Positions 27,390 to 36,916 of a stretch of 64,000 bases of DNA are shown here, piece by piece. A model generated the notes under the pieces. It searched no databases, was not told the DNA's origin, and saw only the letters and a list, made by a program, of their open reading frames with translations. Within the stretch, counting starts at the first letter, position 1. Each line of letters starts with the position of its first letter. Both the position numbers and the translations under genes were made by a program. Source of the DNA: Sanguibacter inulinus (GTDB lineage Bacteria > Actinomycetota > Actinomycetes > Actinomycetales > Cellulomonadaceae); contig NZ_JACBYE010000002.1 in the NCBI RefSeq assembly GCF_013415325.1, positions 1 through 64,000 on the forward strand, written 5' to 3'.

Positions 27390-28198
27390 AGGTCTGCCTT
27401 TGCGGTGGTTGCGGTGGTGAGGTGGTGGACAGGACGTGCAGGTGGCGGCTGGTGCAGATGGTGGGGCTCGAGGTCGGCTGCGGCCCAGGCGGTGATGCCG
27501 GGGACGAGGCCGCCGAGGGTGTCGGCGCTGTAGGTCGCCCGGACGTCGCCGACGCCGCCTCGGGTCAGGAGCGCTGTCGCGGCGCCGCGGGCCCACACGG
27601 GCTCGAGGTCGTTGTGCCACACGTCGCCGACGCTCAGGACGGGGCCGCGGGCGAGCATCTCGTCGGCGAGGGCGTGCATCCCGGTGGGCTTGCCGACCGA
27701 GGTGCGGACCTCGTCGAAGGCGTCGGTGACCCCGAGGACCGCCAGCGCCCTGTCGAGCCCTGTGGCCGGGGCGTTCGTGGCGAGCACCAGGTAGGCCTGC
27801 GTGCTGAGCCTGCGCAGCCACGAGGCGAGGTCGTCGCGCCCTGCGGCAGTCGTGCCTGCCGACCGGGTGATGACCGGGGCCAAGATCACGGCGTGCTCTG
27901 TCGCGAGCAGCTCCCGGCTGGCCAGGTAGGCCGCCGAGAGCACTGCAGAGTCTGCGCCGTGGACGAGGGCGACCTGGCGGACCAGGTCGTAGTCGTCGAC
28001 CGGGGCGGCTGCCGGCGAGCCGGTCAGCCCTGTGCGGCCGTGCAGACCTGCGGTGACGGCTGCCCGGAAGCCGTCGGCGAGACCAGGTGCGAGACGGACC
28101 GCGACCTGCTCTGCGTAGGCGAGCACGGGGCCGTCCCCGACGGTGATGGTGCCGTCGAAGTCGAAGATGATCACGCGGTCGCGTGCCGTTCTCGTCAC
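27386..28198 (-). CDS. HAD-superfamily hydrolase linked to the transporter
   Basis: A 270-aa HAD protein. Motif I is FDFDGTI (nucleophile Asp at about 13), motif II VLATNAPAT, motif III lysine in VGKPTGMH, and motif IV SVGDVWHNDLEP. The helical cap is C1-type. First gene of the operon, before phnD, so it probably dephosphorylates or cleaves what the transporter brings in. It lacks the clear phosphonatase lysine signature I would expect for phosphonoacetaldehyde hydrolase. A His/Pro-rich C-terminal tail is present. GTG start with GGAGGG very close upstream. Confidence 0.82.
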   Translation of the reverse strand: MTRTARDRVIIFDFDGTITVGDGPVLAYAEQVAVRLAPGLADGFRAAVTAGLHGRTGLTGSPAAAPVDDYDLVRQVALVHGADSAVLSAAYLASRELLATEHAVILAPVITRSAGTTAAGRDDLASWLRRLSTQAYLVLATNAPATGLDRALAVLGVTDAFDEVRTSVGKPTGMHALADEMLARGPVLSVGDVWHNDLEPVWARGAATALLTRGGVGDVRATYSADTLGGLVPGITAWAAADLEPHHLHQPPPARPVHHLTTATTAKADL

Positions 28199-28233
28199 GT
28201 GCCCTCCGGAGCCGGTGCTGTGCGCACCACGGC

Positions 28234-28252
28234 TGTGGACGCGATGTCCACA
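28234..28252. promoter_or_regulatory. Inverted repeat upstream of the HAD-phn operon
   Basis: TGTGGAC-N5-GTCCACA, a perfect 7-bp inverted repeat 36 bp upstream of the HAD start. A TAGTGT box (minus strand, 28255-28250) overlaps it and could be the -10. Best candidate for the operator of the RpiR regulator. Confidence 0.5.
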
Positions 28253-28390
28253 CTAGGAGGGGTGCATGGACGCTTTGGCTACGGCGCGGTGAACACTGCG
28301 TGACGTTCGCGGGACGGTCCGGGGTGGTGGTCCGTCCCGCGCCGGGCCCACCTCGCAGCGCACCCGTCCCAGTCGTGAAAAGATCACCGC

Positions 28391-29698
28391 ATGGAACCGT
28401 CCGCGCTCGCCAAGCTGCTCGACCAGGAGGCGTGGGCTCTGCTCAACGCTCTCCCGCCCTACGAGGAGAAGCTCGCGATGGTCCTCTCCGAGCGGCTGCG
28501 CGCCAAGGGCTTCGACCCCGAGGTCGTCGCGCTCGTCCTCACCCAGTCGCGGCTGCGCGCCAAGGCCGAGGTCAAGTTCGGACCCTTCGCCGAGGGGATG
28601 CTCTTCACCCCCGCCGGCCTCGAGCAGGCGACCCGCCTCGTCGTCGCCGCCCACCACGCGCAGCGGTACCTCGCCGCCGGGGTGACCACCGTCGCCGACC
28701 TCACCTGCGGGATCGGCGCCGACTCCATGGCCTTCGCAGGTGTCGGCCTCAAGGTCGTCGCGACAGACCTCGACGAGGCGACAGCCGCCGTGGCCACGGT
28801 CAACCTGCGCGCCTTCCCCGAGGCCGTGGTCCGCCACGCCGACGGTCTCGCGCTCGACCTCGCCGCCGAGGGCCTCACCGACGGGACCGGCGGCATCTAC
28901 GCCGACCCCGCCCGCCGCACCCGATCGGGCAAGCGGATCTTCGACCCCAAGGCCTACGCCCCCGCCCTCGACGACGTGTGGGCGCTGCGCTCGCAGGTCC
29001 CGGCCGTCGGCATCAAGGTCGGCCCCGGGATCCCCCACGAGGGACTGCCCGCAGACTGCGAGGCGCAGTGGGTCTCGGTCGACGGGGACGTCGTCGAGGC
29101 CGGTCTGTGGTTCGGGCCGCTCGCCCCCGACGGCCCTGGGCGCTCCGCGCTCCTGCTGCGCACCGAGGGTGGCCAGACCCTCGCACGTACCTACCGCGGC
29201 GACGGGATCGCCACCGGGACCGGCGAGGGCGAGACCTTGCCTGAGGCCGTAGACGATGCCGAGGGCGTCGGCCGCTATCTCTACGAGCCCGACGGAGCCG
29301 TCATCCGCGCCGGCCTGGTCGCCGACGTCTCGCGCGCGCTGAACGGCCGCCTGCTCGACCGCACCATCGCGTACGTCACGACGGACGAGAGGCTCGACGA
29401 CGGCGAGCAGGTCCCGCTCGCGACCGGGTACAGGGTGCTCGACACCATGCCCTTCGGCGTCAAGCGGCTCAAGAGCTATCTCCGCGCCCGCGACGTGGGA
29501 CGCGTGACCATCAAGAAGCGTGGCACCGCCGTCACCCCCGAGTCGCTGCGTGCCCAGCTCGCGCTCAAGGGCTCGGCCGAGGCTACGCTCGTCCTCACCC
29601 GCGTCGCCGGCGCCCAGCACATCCTGGTCGTCGAGCCCCTCGGCCACCCCGGGCAGCCTGTCGCGCCGCTCACCTCTCCCCCGTCAGACTCGGAGTGA
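28391..29698 (+). CDS. Class I methyltransferase with THUMP-like domain
   Basis: A 435-aa protein. Helical N-terminus, then a Rossmann methyltransferase: motif I VADLTCGIGADSMAFA, acidic end of strand 2 VVATDLD, motif IV YADPARR. The C-terminal THUMP-like domain (PF18096 type) includes TMPFGVKRLKSYLRARDVGRVTIKKRGTAV read in parts. The DPARR motif differs from the DPPY/NPPY of DNA and RNA N6-methylases. Substrate unknown, probably RNA. ATG start after the divergent phn promoter; stop overlaps the next gene as GTGA. Confidence 0.82.
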   Translation: MEPSALAKLLDQEAWALLNALPPYEEKLAMVLSERLRAKGFDPEVVALVLTQSRLRAKAEVKFGPFAEGMLFTPAGLEQATRLVVAAHHAQRYLAAGVTTVADLTCGIGADSMAFAGVGLKVVATDLDEATAAVATVNLRAFPEAVVRHADGLALDLAAEGLTDGTGGIYADPARRTRSGKRIFDPKAYAPALDDVWALRSQVPAVGIKVGPGIPHEGLPADCEAQWVSVDGDVVEAGLWFGPLAPDGPGRSALLLRTEGGQTLARTYRGDGIATGTGEGETLPEAVDDAEGVGRYLYEPDGAVIRAGLVADVSRALNGRLLDRTIAYVTTDERLDDGEQVPLATGYRVLDTMPFGVKRLKSYLRARDVGRVTIKKRGTAVTPESLRAQLALKGSAEATLVLTRVAGAQHILVVEPLGHPGQPVAPLTSPPSDSE

Positions 29699-30837
29699 CC
29701 ATGCACCTGCCCTTCGCCACGTCAGAGCGGTCGACCGTCGGGATCGAGTGGGAGCTCGCCCTCGTCGACAAGGACTCCGGCGACCTGCGCCAGGTCGCCC
29801 AGCACGTCCTGGACGCCGTGACCCCGGCCGACGGCTCGCAGCACCCGCACATCCGGCAAGAGCTGCTGCTCAACACCGTCGAGGTCGTCTCGGGCGTCTC
29901 GCGCACGGTCCGCCAGGCTGGCGACGACCTCGAGCGCAGCATGGACGAGATCCGCGAGCTGACCGATCCCCTGCGGGTCGAGCTCATGTGCGCCGGCACG
30001 CACCCCTTCGCCCGGTGGGCCCAGCAGAAGGTCACCGACAAGGAGCGCTACGCCACCCTCATCGACCGCACCCAGTGGTGGGGCCGCCAGATGCTCATCT
30101 ACGGCGTGCACGTGCACGTCGGCATCGAAGACCGCGACAAGGTCCTGCCCATCTCCCGCGCGATGCTCGGGTACTTCGGCCTGTTCCAGTCGCTGTCCGC
30201 CTCCAGCCCGTTCTGGGGCGGCAAGGACACCGGCTACGCGTCCAACCGCGCGCTGATGTTCCAGCAGCTGCCGACGGCCGGTCTCGGCTTCCAGTTCGAG
30301 GAGTGGGAGCAGCTCGAGGGCTACGTCGCCGACATGATGCACACGGGCGTCATCGACCAGTTCGACGAGGTCCGCTGGGACCTGCGCCCCTCCCCCAGGT
30401 TCGGGACCCTCGAGACGCGCATCTGCGACGGCGCCTCGAACATCACCGAGGTGCTCGCCTTCGCAGCCCTCAACCACTGCCTGGTCGAGCACCTGTCGAC
30501 GATGCTCGACGAGGGCAAGGAGCTCCCGACCATCCAGCCGTGGTTCGCCCAGGAGAACAAGTGGCGCTCGGCCCGCTACGGCATGGACGCGATCCTCATC
30601 CTCGACAGGGCCGGCAACGAAGAGCTCGTCACCGACGCGATCTCGAGGTTGCTCGTCGAGCTCGAGCCTGTCGCCCGGCGTCTGGGCTGCCTCGACGAGC
30701 TCGACGGCATCCGGACGATCATGCGCAAGGGTGCCGGCTACCAGCGCCAGCGCGCCGTCGCCCGCCGCAACGGCGGAGAGCTCGACGCCGTGGTGGCCTC
30801 GCTCGTCGCCGAGATGCGGGCCGGCAAGCCGTTGTGA
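29695..30837 (+). CDS. Glutamate-cysteine ligase family 2 (YbdK-type) carboxylate-amine ligase
   Basis: A 380-aa GCS2-family enzyme. STVGIEWELALVD at the N-terminus, HPFARW, YGVHVHVGI and RPSPRFGTLETRICD are family signatures for ATP and metal binding. YbdK enzymes show weak gamma-glutamylcysteine ligase activity; actinobacteria mostly use mycothiol, so the true amine acceptor is unclear. Start taken as the GTG overlapping the methyltransferase stop (GTGA); an ATG two codons on is nearly as good. Confidence 0.88.
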   Translation: MTMHLPFATSERSTVGIEWELALVDKDSGDLRQVAQHVLDAVTPADGSQHPHIRQELLLNTVEVVSGVSRTVRQAGDDLERSMDEIRELTDPLRVELMCAGTHPFARWAQQKVTDKERYATLIDRTQWWGRQMLIYGVHVHVGIEDRDKVLPISRAMLGYFGLFQSLSASSPFWGGKDTGYASNRALMFQQLPTAGLGFQFEEWEQLEGYVADMMHTGVIDQFDEVRWDLRPSPRFGTLETRICDGASNITEVLAFAALNHCLVEHLSTMLDEGKELPTIQPWFAQENKWRSARYGMDAILILDRAGNEELVTDAISRLLVELEPVARRLGCLDELDGIRTIMRKGAGYQRQRAVARRNGGELDAVVASLVAEMRAGKPL

Positions 30838-30988
30838 GGCTCAGGGGCCCGGGATCCCGCTGAGGCTGCGTCCCGCAAGGGCACCCCGTCGTCAGTCCGC
30901 CCGCGCGGTCCGGGCCCTCGGCGCCGAGGAGCCCCGGGACGCCGTCCTGAGGAGCCTGGGCCTAGGGCTCGGGCCCAGACGGTCCGCC

Positions 30989-32032
30989 TCAGACGCTCAC
31001 CGTCGTGAGCGGCATCGACGAGTCGACGGGGATGTCCAGGCTCGAGGGCGCGACACCTGCGCGCACCACCGCTGAACCGAGGGCAGCGATCATCGCACCG
31101 TTGTCCGTGCAGTAGCGGATCGGCGGGATGCGCAGCGTGATACCAGCCTGCGCGCACCGCTCGGCCGCGAGGTCACGCAGCTGAGAGTTCGCCGAGAATC
31201 CCCCACCGATGACGAGGGTGTCGACGCCGTTGCGCTCGCACGCCGCGATCGTCTTGGCGGTGAGGACGTCGGCGACGGCGGCCGCGAAGGACGCGGCGAC
31301 GTCAGCCGTCGGCAGCGGCGACCCGCTGTCGGTGTGCGCCTCGACCCACCGCGCCACGGCCGTCTTGAGACCGGAGAACGAGAAGTCGTACATGTGCTTG
31401 GCCTGGTCCTTCGCCGCGGTCAGGCCGCGCGGGAACCTGATCGCCGTCGGGTCGCCCTCGCGTGCGAGCCTGTCGACGTGCGGGCCGCCCGGGTAGGGCA
31501 GTCCGAGCAGACGGCCGACCTTGTCGAAGGCCTCACCGGCAGCGTCGTCGAGGGTCGACCCGAGCTCGGTCACGTCGGTCGCGATGTCGTCGACCAGCAG
31601 CAGGGAGGAGTGCCCGCCCGAGACGACCAGCGCCATGAACCGCTCGGGGAACTCCCCGTGCACCAGCTGGTCGACGGCCGCGTGGCCGACGACGTGGTTG
31701 ACGCCGTACAAGGGCTTGCCGAGCGCGACCGCGAGAGCCTTCGCGGCTGAGGCGCCGACTGTCAGCGGGCCGACGAGCCCAGGTCCGGCGGTGACGGCGA
31801 TCGCGTCGACGTCGGACAGCCTGACGTCGGCCTCGGCGAGCGCGCGCTCGAGGGTCGGGACCATGGCTTCGAGGTGCGCACGCGAGGCGACCTCCGGGAT
31901 GATGCCGCCGAAGCGGGCGTGCTCGTCGACCGAGCTGGCGACGGCGTCGACCAGCAGGTCGTTCCCGCGGACGAGCGCGACACCGGTCTCGTCGCACGAG
32001 CTCTCGATGCCGAGGATGAGGGGCGCAGACAT
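30989..32032 (-). CDS. tsaD: tRNA threonylcarbamoyladenosine transferase TsaD
   Basis: A 347-aa ASKHA-fold protein that transfers threonylcarbamoyl to A37 of ANN-decoding tRNAs. [16 protein letters not shown] is the N-terminal signature and NHVVGHAAV holds the metal-binding His113 and His117. GGPHVDRLA and SGLKTAV follow. TsaE and TsaB are encoded in the same cluster just upstream; TsaC is not in the window. 98 nt separate it from the sulfurtransferase gene. Confidence 0.95.
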   Translation of the reverse strand: MSAPLILGIESSCDETGVALVRGNDLLVDAVASSVDEHARFGGIIPEVASRAHLEAMVPTLERALAEADVRLSDVDAIAVTAGPGLVGPLTVGASAAKALAVALGKPLYGVNHVVGHAAVDQLVHGEFPERFMALVVSGGHSSLLLVDDIATDVTELGSTLDDAAGEAFDKVGRLLGLPYPGGPHVDRLAREGDPTAIRFPRGLTAAKDQAKHMYDFSFSGLKTAVARWVEAHTDSGSPLPTADVAASFAAAVADVLTAKTIAACERNGVDTLVIGGGFSANSQLRDLAAERCAQAGITLRIPPIRYCTDNGAMIAALGSAVVRAGVAPSSLDIPVDSSMPLTTVSV

Positions 32033-32130
32033 GCTCCCCAGCCTAGGACACCTCAGGGCTGCGTCCGGTACCGGTCCAGCCGTGACGCTGGCCTCGTCGG
32101 GAGGCGGATGGCGCTCAGGACCTCGCCGTC

Positions 32131-33024
32131 TCAGGCGCCGACGGCCGCCGGACGCTCGGGGTCGTTCGACCACTGAGACCACGAGCCCGGGTACAGCGCC
32201 GCGTCGATGCCGAGGCTCGCGAGGACGGCGACCTGGTGCGAGGCCGTGACACCCGAGCCGCAGTAGACCGCGAGCTGCTGGTCCTCCCCCGATGCCAGGT
32301 GCGGTGCGCCGCTCAGCACGCCGGCAGCGACGAACCTGTCGAGCAGGGCCTCCGGCGCGAGCGTGCGGCCCGTGGCGTCGAGGTTGCCGGCCGTCGGCAG
32401 GCTGACCGCACCAGGGATGTGGCCGGCCCGGGGGTCGACGGGCTCGACCTCTCCGCGGAACCTCTCGCCGGCACGCGCGTCGAGGAGGACACCTGTCGTC
32501 GCGACCCGCTGCGCCTCGTCGGCGTCGACCACGGGCAGGTGGCCCGGGGTCAGGACGATCGAGCTCTCGGGGACGACGACGTCGCCGCTCTCGACAGCGC
32601 CACCGCGAGCGCGCCAGGCGCTCAGACCACCGTCGAGGATGCGCACGTCGTCGACACCGGCCCAGCGGAGCAGCCACCAGGCCCGCGCGGCCGACATGCC
32701 GGACACGTCGTCGTAGACGACGACGGGGACGCCGCGCCGCACACCCCAGCTGCGGGCAGAGTCTTGGAGGGCCTCGAGCCCGGGCAGCGGGTGCCGACCG
32801 GCTGCGGGCGACGCTGGGCCTGCGAGCTCGGTCTCCAGGTCGACGAAGACCGCGCCGGGGACGTGAGCCGACTCGTACTGCGCGCGGCCGTCGCTGCGGC
32901 CGAGAGCCCACCGCACGTCGAGGACCGTGAGCGGCTTGCCTGAGTCGAGCAGCCCCTGCAGGCCTGCGGGCCCGACGACGACGCGGGCTCGCCGCTCGTC
33001 GAGGTCGACGGTGTGGTCGCTCAT
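32131..33024 (-). CDS. sseA: Thiosulfate/3-mercaptopyruvate sulfurtransferase
   Basis: A 297-aa tandem rhodanese. The N-terminal domain ([17 protein letters not shown]) is inactive, with no active-site Cys. The C-terminal domain holds the persulfide-forming Cys in YCGSGVTA, the thiosulfate sulfurtransferase type of loop. The ATG overlaps the rimI stop (ATGA), so it is translated with the t6A genes. I know of no sulfur step in t6A synthesis; a link to cyclic t6A or tRNA thiolation would be speculation. Confidence 0.9.
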   Translation of the reverse strand: MSDHTVDLDERRARVVVGPAGLQGLLDSGKPLTVLDVRWALGRSDGRAQYESAHVPGAVFVDLETELAGPASPAAGRHPLPGLEALQDSARSWGVRRGVPVVVYDDVSGMSAARAWWLLRWAGVDDVRILDGGLSAWRARGGAVESGDVVVPESSIVLTPGHLPVVDADEAQRVATTGVLLDARAGERFRGEVEPVDPRAGHIPGAVSLPTAGNLDATGRTLAPEALLDRFVAAGVLSGAPHLASGEDQQLAVYCGSGVTASHQVAVLASLGIDAALYPGSWSQWSNDPERPAAVGA

Positions 33025-33665
33025 GCTGTGCCCGCCCGGGCCGCGGCTGCCGCTGCGGCCGCTGCGCCTGCGGGGTCGGAGACCACCGAGGGGCTCGGTG
33101 CGGACGTGGGGTTCGGTAAAGAGGTGGTCTCAGGAGCACCGCCCGAGTCCGCCGCTGCGGAGAGGTCGAGGCGCATCGTCCACGCGTCGACGTCTTCTGG
33201 CTGGTAGTAGCGCTTGCGCAGGCCGAGCCTGACGAATCCGAACTTCTCGTACATGGTGATCGCGGCGGCGTTGTTCACGGCCACCTCGAGCAGGACGCCT
33301 GTCGCGCCGATCTCGCGGGACCTCTCGACGAGGGCTGTGAGCAGCTGCGAGCCGATCCCGCAGTGCTGGGCGCGGGTCGCGACCCCGAGGGTCATCACCT
33401 GGGTGATCTCGCCGTCGAACCACAGTCCCGCGTAGCCGACCAGGTCACCGGGACCTGCCCGGTCCAGGCGGACCTCTTCGGCGGCGACGTACCAGCGTCC
33501 GAGGCCGCCGAGCTCTTCGGCGAGCATGCCGTGGCTCCACGCGCCACGGCCGAAGAGCTCGACCTCGAGCTCGACCACGCGTGGCAGGTCGCTCGCCCGC
33601 AGGGGTCGGACCCTGGCGACGGTCCGTCCCCCGTCGAGGGTCGACGACCCGTCGGAGCCTGGCAT
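33021..33665 (-). CDS. rimI: Ribosomal protein S18 alanine N-acetyltransferase-like
   Basis: A 214-aa GNAT protein. [16 protein letters not shown] starts the fold, [16 protein letters not shown] is the acetyl-CoA loop, and [30 protein letters not shown] is the typical RimI motif B region. Both ends carry low-complexity additions; the last 40 residues are Ser/Pro then a poly-Ala run. Located between tsaB and tsaD as in many bacteria. TGATG overlap with the tsaB stop and ATGA overlap with sseA. Confidence 0.88.
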   Translation of the reverse strand: MPGSDGSSTLDGGRTVARVRPLRASDLPRVVELEVELFGRGAWSHGMLAEELGGLGRWYVAAEEVRLDRAGPGDLVGYAGLWFDGEITQVMTLGVATRAQHCGIGSQLLTALVERSREIGATGVLLEVAVNNAAAITMYEKFGFVRLGLRKRYYQPEDVDAWTMRLDLSAAADSGGAPETTSLPNPTSAPSPSVVSDPAGAAAAAAAAARAGTA

Positions 33666-34372
33666 CAGGTCGCCCGCTTCGGGGCTGCGGGCTCCTGCGC
33701 GTCCGGGCGCCGGAGGTAGAGGGGTTCGCTCGAGAGCTCTTCGCCCTGCGACACCCGGGCCAGGGCGAGGCGCGCCAGGTACGCGGGGTCGGGCAGGCAC
33801 GGCGCACCGTCGCGGGTGCTCGTGCCCTCGAAGGCCTCGGCGTACAGCTCTGTGCCCTGCCCGACGACCACGGCGCCCTCGGCGAGGCCAGCGGCGACGA
33901 CGTCGGCCGCCGTGCCGACCTGGGGTCCTGCCATGGTGTGGACGGCGCGGGCACCGAGCACCCCGACCTCGTCGACCGTGTAGCGGGCGTAGTAGACCTC
34001 CCGGCGCCGGGCGTCGGCGGCCACGAGCACGTGGGCGTCGTGCGGGAGGTCGAAGACCTCGGCCGTCTCGGAGGCGATCGCGTCGAGGCTCGAGATGCCG
34101 AAGACCGGGATCTCGAGAGCCCGGGCCATCGTGCGTGCGGTCACCAGCCCGACGCGCAGCCCTGTGAAGGGTGCCGGGCCTGTGCCGACCACGACCGCCT
34201 TGAGGTCGCCGGGGGTGATCCCGGCCTCCGCGAGGACCTCTTCGATCATCGGGGCGAGGAGCTCGGCGTGGCGGCGCTGCTCGACGACCCGGCGTGCAGC
34301 GAGCTGCGTGCCGAGGTTGTCGAGGAGAGCGACGGCCACCGCCGCTGACGTGTCGAGCGCTAGAACTGCCAC
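33665..34372 (-). CDS. tsaB: t6A complex protein TsaB
   Basis: A 235-aa ASKHA-fold partner of TsaD. VLALDTSAAVAVALL, VGTGPAPFTGLRVGLVTARTMA and VLVAADARRREVYYARY are the family signatures. It lacks the metal-binding His pair of TsaD, as expected for TsaB. Its stop overlaps the rimI start by one base and it sits 4 nt after tsaE. Confidence 0.93.
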   Translation of the reverse strand: MAVLALDTSAAVAVALLDNLGTQLAARRVVEQRRHAELLAPMIEEVLAEAGITPGDLKAVVVGTGPAPFTGLRVGLVTARTMARALEIPVFGISSLDAIASETAEVFDLPHDAHVLVAADARRREVYYARYTVDEVGVLGARAVHTMAGPQVGTAADVVAAGLAEGAVVVGQGTELYAEAFEGTSTRDGAPCLPDPAYLARLALARVSQGEELSSEPLYLRRPDAQEPAAPKRAT

Positions 34373-34376
34373 GACC

Positions 34377-34967
34377 TCAGCCTACTGACTCGTGGCGGTC
34401 GGTGGGAGCCGCGGGGTCCTGGGCCGCATCGTCTGCGTCGATCGCACCCGGGAGCTCGAGACCGGCCCACCGCTCGCCGAAGCCCTCGACGGTGAGGCGG
34501 CGCGTGCCGGACTCGGCGTCGTCGAGGATCGCGGCGAGCTCGTCCTGCGTCGCGCCAGCGGCCCCGCGCGGGCGGCTGAGCGTGAGCTCGAGCCGGTCCC
34601 GGGCGATCGACTCGACGAGGCCGCGGCCCCACTCGACGACAGTCACCGACTCGTCGAGGCTCGCGTCGAGGTCGAGGGCGTCGACCTCGTCGAGGGACCC
34701 GAGCCTGTAGGCGTCGACGTGGACGAGGGCGGGCCCGTCCCCGAGCGGCGGGTGGACCCGCGCGATGACGAAGGTCGGCGAGGCCACCTGCCCGCGGACG
34801 TCGAGGCCTGCCCCGATGCCCTGCGTGAGCGTGGTCTTCCCGGCTCCGAGGTCACCGGTGAGCATGACGAGGTCCCCGGCCCGCAGCAGGGCTGCGAGCG
34901 CGCGGCCGAGCGCACGGGTCGCGTCGGCGTCGGGCAGGTCGATCGTGAGATGAGAGGTGCGAGTCAC
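34377..34967 (-). CDS. tsaE: t6A complex ATPase TsaE
   Basis: A 196-aa P-loop protein. Walker A GDLGAGKTTLTQG and the conserved SPTF plus HVDAYRL are present. ATP hydrolysis by TsaE resets the TsaBD complex. Start set at GTG 34967, where the family similarity begins; an upstream start would add only 12 residues overlapping alr. The C-terminal 40 residues are an acidic extension beyond the usual ~150 aa. Confidence 0.92.
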   Translation of the reverse strand: MTRTSHLTIDLPDADATRALGRALAALLRAGDLVMLTGDLGAGKTTLTQGIGAGLDVRGQVASPTFVIARVHPPLGDGPALVHVDAYRLGSLDEVDALDLDASLDESVTVVEWGRGLVESIARDRLELTLSRPRGAAGATQDELAAILDDAESGTRRLTVEGFGERWAGLELPGAIDADDAAQDPAAPTDRHESVG

Positions 34968-34986
34968 CCCACCAGTATCTCCGGCG

Positions 34987-36207
34987 TCAGACCGCAGGAC
35001 CACCCTGCCGGGCCTCGGGCAGGTCGACGTCGCCGACGTACTCCCGCGGGACCCGGGTGCCGAGGCGGGTGACGATCTCGTAGCTGATGGTCTCGGCGGC
35101 GTCGGCCCAGTCCTGCGCCGTGGGTCCTCCGTCGGTCCCCGGGCCGAAGAGCACGACGGTGTCTCCGGCCTGCTCGGCCGCGTCGGGCCCGAGGTCGACG
35201 ACGACCTGGTCCATGCAGACCCGGCCGGCCACGGCGAGCGTCCGGGCGCTCGCGCCCGAGCCGACCCGGACAGGCCCTCCGGGCCGCCGGGGCAGGTCGC
35301 CCGAGGCGTGCCGCGGCACCCCGTCGCCGTAGCCCAGCGGGACGACGCCGAGGGTCGTCCGCTCCGTCGTCGTGTACTGGTGGCCGTAGGACACTCCGCT
35401 CCCCTCGGGCACCTCCTTGACCGTCGCGAGGCGTGCCTCGAGGGTCATCGCCGGGACGAGCCCGTAGTCGGCGGCGCTGCCCAGGTCCGGGACCGGGGTG
35501 AGCCCGTAGACGGCGAGGCCCGGGCGGACCAGGTCGTAGTGCAGACGAGGATTCGTGAGGGTCGCCGCCGAGTTCGCCAGGTGCCGCACCTCGAGGTGGG
35601 CCCCGGCCTGCTCGGCGCGACGGACGGCGTCGTCGAAGACTGCCGCCTGCGCGAGCACCGTGGGGTGGGCCGGGTCGTCTGCGAGCGCGAGGTGCGACCA
35701 GATGCCGACGACCTCGACGAGCCCGTCGGACTGGGCTGCGACAGCGGAGGCGAGGACGGTGCCGAGCTCCTCGGGCATGATCCCGTTGCGCCCGAGCCCG
35801 GTGTCGACCTTGAGGTGGATGCGGGCCGTCCGGCCCGTCTCCTGCGCCGCTGCGAGCACGGCGTCGAGGGCCCAGGACGCTGAGACCGCGACGTCGACGT
35901 CTGCGCGGAGGAGGTCTGCGAGGGGCGCACCGGGGGCGTACAACCAGGTGAGGATCCGCGAGGAGATGCCTGCTGCGCGCAGCGCGAGGGCCTCGCCGAG
36001 CTGGGCGGTCCCGAGCCAGGTCGCCCCGCCGGCGAGCGCAGCCCGGGCGGCCGGGACGAGCCCGTGGCCGTAGCCGTCGGCCTTGACGACAGCGAGGACC
36101 TGGGCACCGCTCCCGGCTGACGGCGAGGCGGTGCGGAGGAGCGAGCCGACGTTGTCCCGGATGGCCCCGAGGTCCACGACAGCGCGCGCGGGGTAGTAGC
36201 TGGTCAT
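34987..36207 (-). CDS. alr: Alanine racemase
   Basis: A 406-aa PLP enzyme making D-alanine for peptidoglycan. The PLP lysine is Lys42 in AVVKADGYGHG. The other catalytic Tyr is in SGVSYGHQY, and RVCMDQVVVDLG lies in the C-terminal beta domain. Directly upstream of tsaE, as in mycobacteria. ATG start, normal length. Confidence 0.95.
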   Translation of the reverse strand: MTSYYPARAVVDLGAIRDNVGSLLRTASPSAGSGAQVLAVVKADGYGHGLVPAARAALAGGATWLGTAQLGEALALRAAGISSRILTWLYAPGAPLADLLRADVDVAVSASWALDAVLAAAQETGRTARIHLKVDTGLGRNGIMPEELGTVLASAVAAQSDGLVEVVGIWSHLALADDPAHPTVLAQAAVFDDAVRRAEQAGAHLEVRHLANSAATLTNPRLHYDLVRPGLAVYGLTPVPDLGSAADYGLVPAMTLEARLATVKEVPEGSGVSYGHQYTTTERTTLGVVPLGYGDGVPRHASGDLPRRPGGPVRVGSGASARTLAVAGRVCMDQVVVDLGPDAAEQAGDTVVLFGPGTDGGPTAQDWADAAETISYEIVTRLGTRVPREYVGDVDLPEARQGGPAV

Positions 36208-36253
36208 GCCCCCACGATCTCACGCACGACCCGCAAGCAGCGGCGAGCGGGGG

Positions 36254-36916
36254 TCAGCGACGCACGATCCTGTCGGCGCGGGACCTCCCCGGTGCGACGA
36301 GCCGGGCGTTGCGCTCGTCGGGCCCGCTCGCCCACGCGCGGGCGTCGTCGGGGCTGCGGCCGTGGCGCTCGAGCCGCGCGACGAGCCTCTCGACCCGGGT
36401 CGTCTGCGGGAGGTCCAGGTACCAGACCGTGTCGAGCAGCCCGCGCACCTGGTCCCACCCGTGGTCGTCGTGCAGCAGGTAGTTCCCCTCGGTCACCACG
36501 ACCCTGGCGTCCGGGCCGACCGCGACGGCCCCGGCGACAGGTTCCTCGATCTCACGACGGAACTCTGGGGCGTAGACCGTACGACCACCGGGGGCCCGCA
36601 GCCGCGCCAGGAGCGCGACGTACCCGTCCACGTCGAAGGTGTCCGGCGCTCCCTTGCGGTCAGCGCGGCCGAGCCACTCGAGCTCGCGCTGGGCCAGGTG
36701 GAAGCCGTCCATCGGCACGTGGACGGCCGTGGTCCCGGCCGCGAGCAGGGCGCCGACGAGCTCGGAGGCGAGCGTGGACTTGCCGGCACCGGGCTGGCCG
36801 GCGATCCCGAGGAGCAGCCGCGGGCGGACGAGGGAGGCGAGCACCTCGTCGGCCAGCTCGGTCACCGAGTAGGACCTGTCGCCGGTCACGTCCTCGGTCT
36901 GAGCGGCTCGCGTCAC
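36254..36916 (-). CDS. P-loop nucleoside/sugar kinase family protein
   Basis: A 220-aa kinase of the uridine kinase/phosphoribulokinase-like superfamily. Walker A is GIAGQPGAGKST, then VPMDGFHLA (catalytic base region), DTFDVDGYVALLARL and VVTEGNYLL. The set resembles bacterial proteins annotated as nucleoside/nucleotide kinase or fructose kinase FrcK. Not pantothenate kinase, which is encoded at 42262. GTG start overlaps the nnr stop (GTGA). Substrate unknown. Confidence 0.8.
   Translation of the reverse strand: MTRAAQTEDVTGDRSYSVTELADEVLASLVRPRLLLGIAGQPGAGKSTLASELVGALLAAGTTAVHVPMDGFHLAQRELEWLGRADRKGAPDTFDVDGYVALLARLRAPGGRTVYAPEFRREIEEPVAGAVAVGPDARVVVTEGNYLLHDDHGWDQVRGLLDTVWYLDLPQTTRVERLVARLERHGRSPDDARAWASGPDERNARLVAPGRSRADRIVRR

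Noticed and set aside
36254-36916. Second pantothenate kinase
   Set aside because: Walker A and the MDGFH motif place it in the wider uridine kinase/FrcK-like group; the real CoaA is at 42262-43212.
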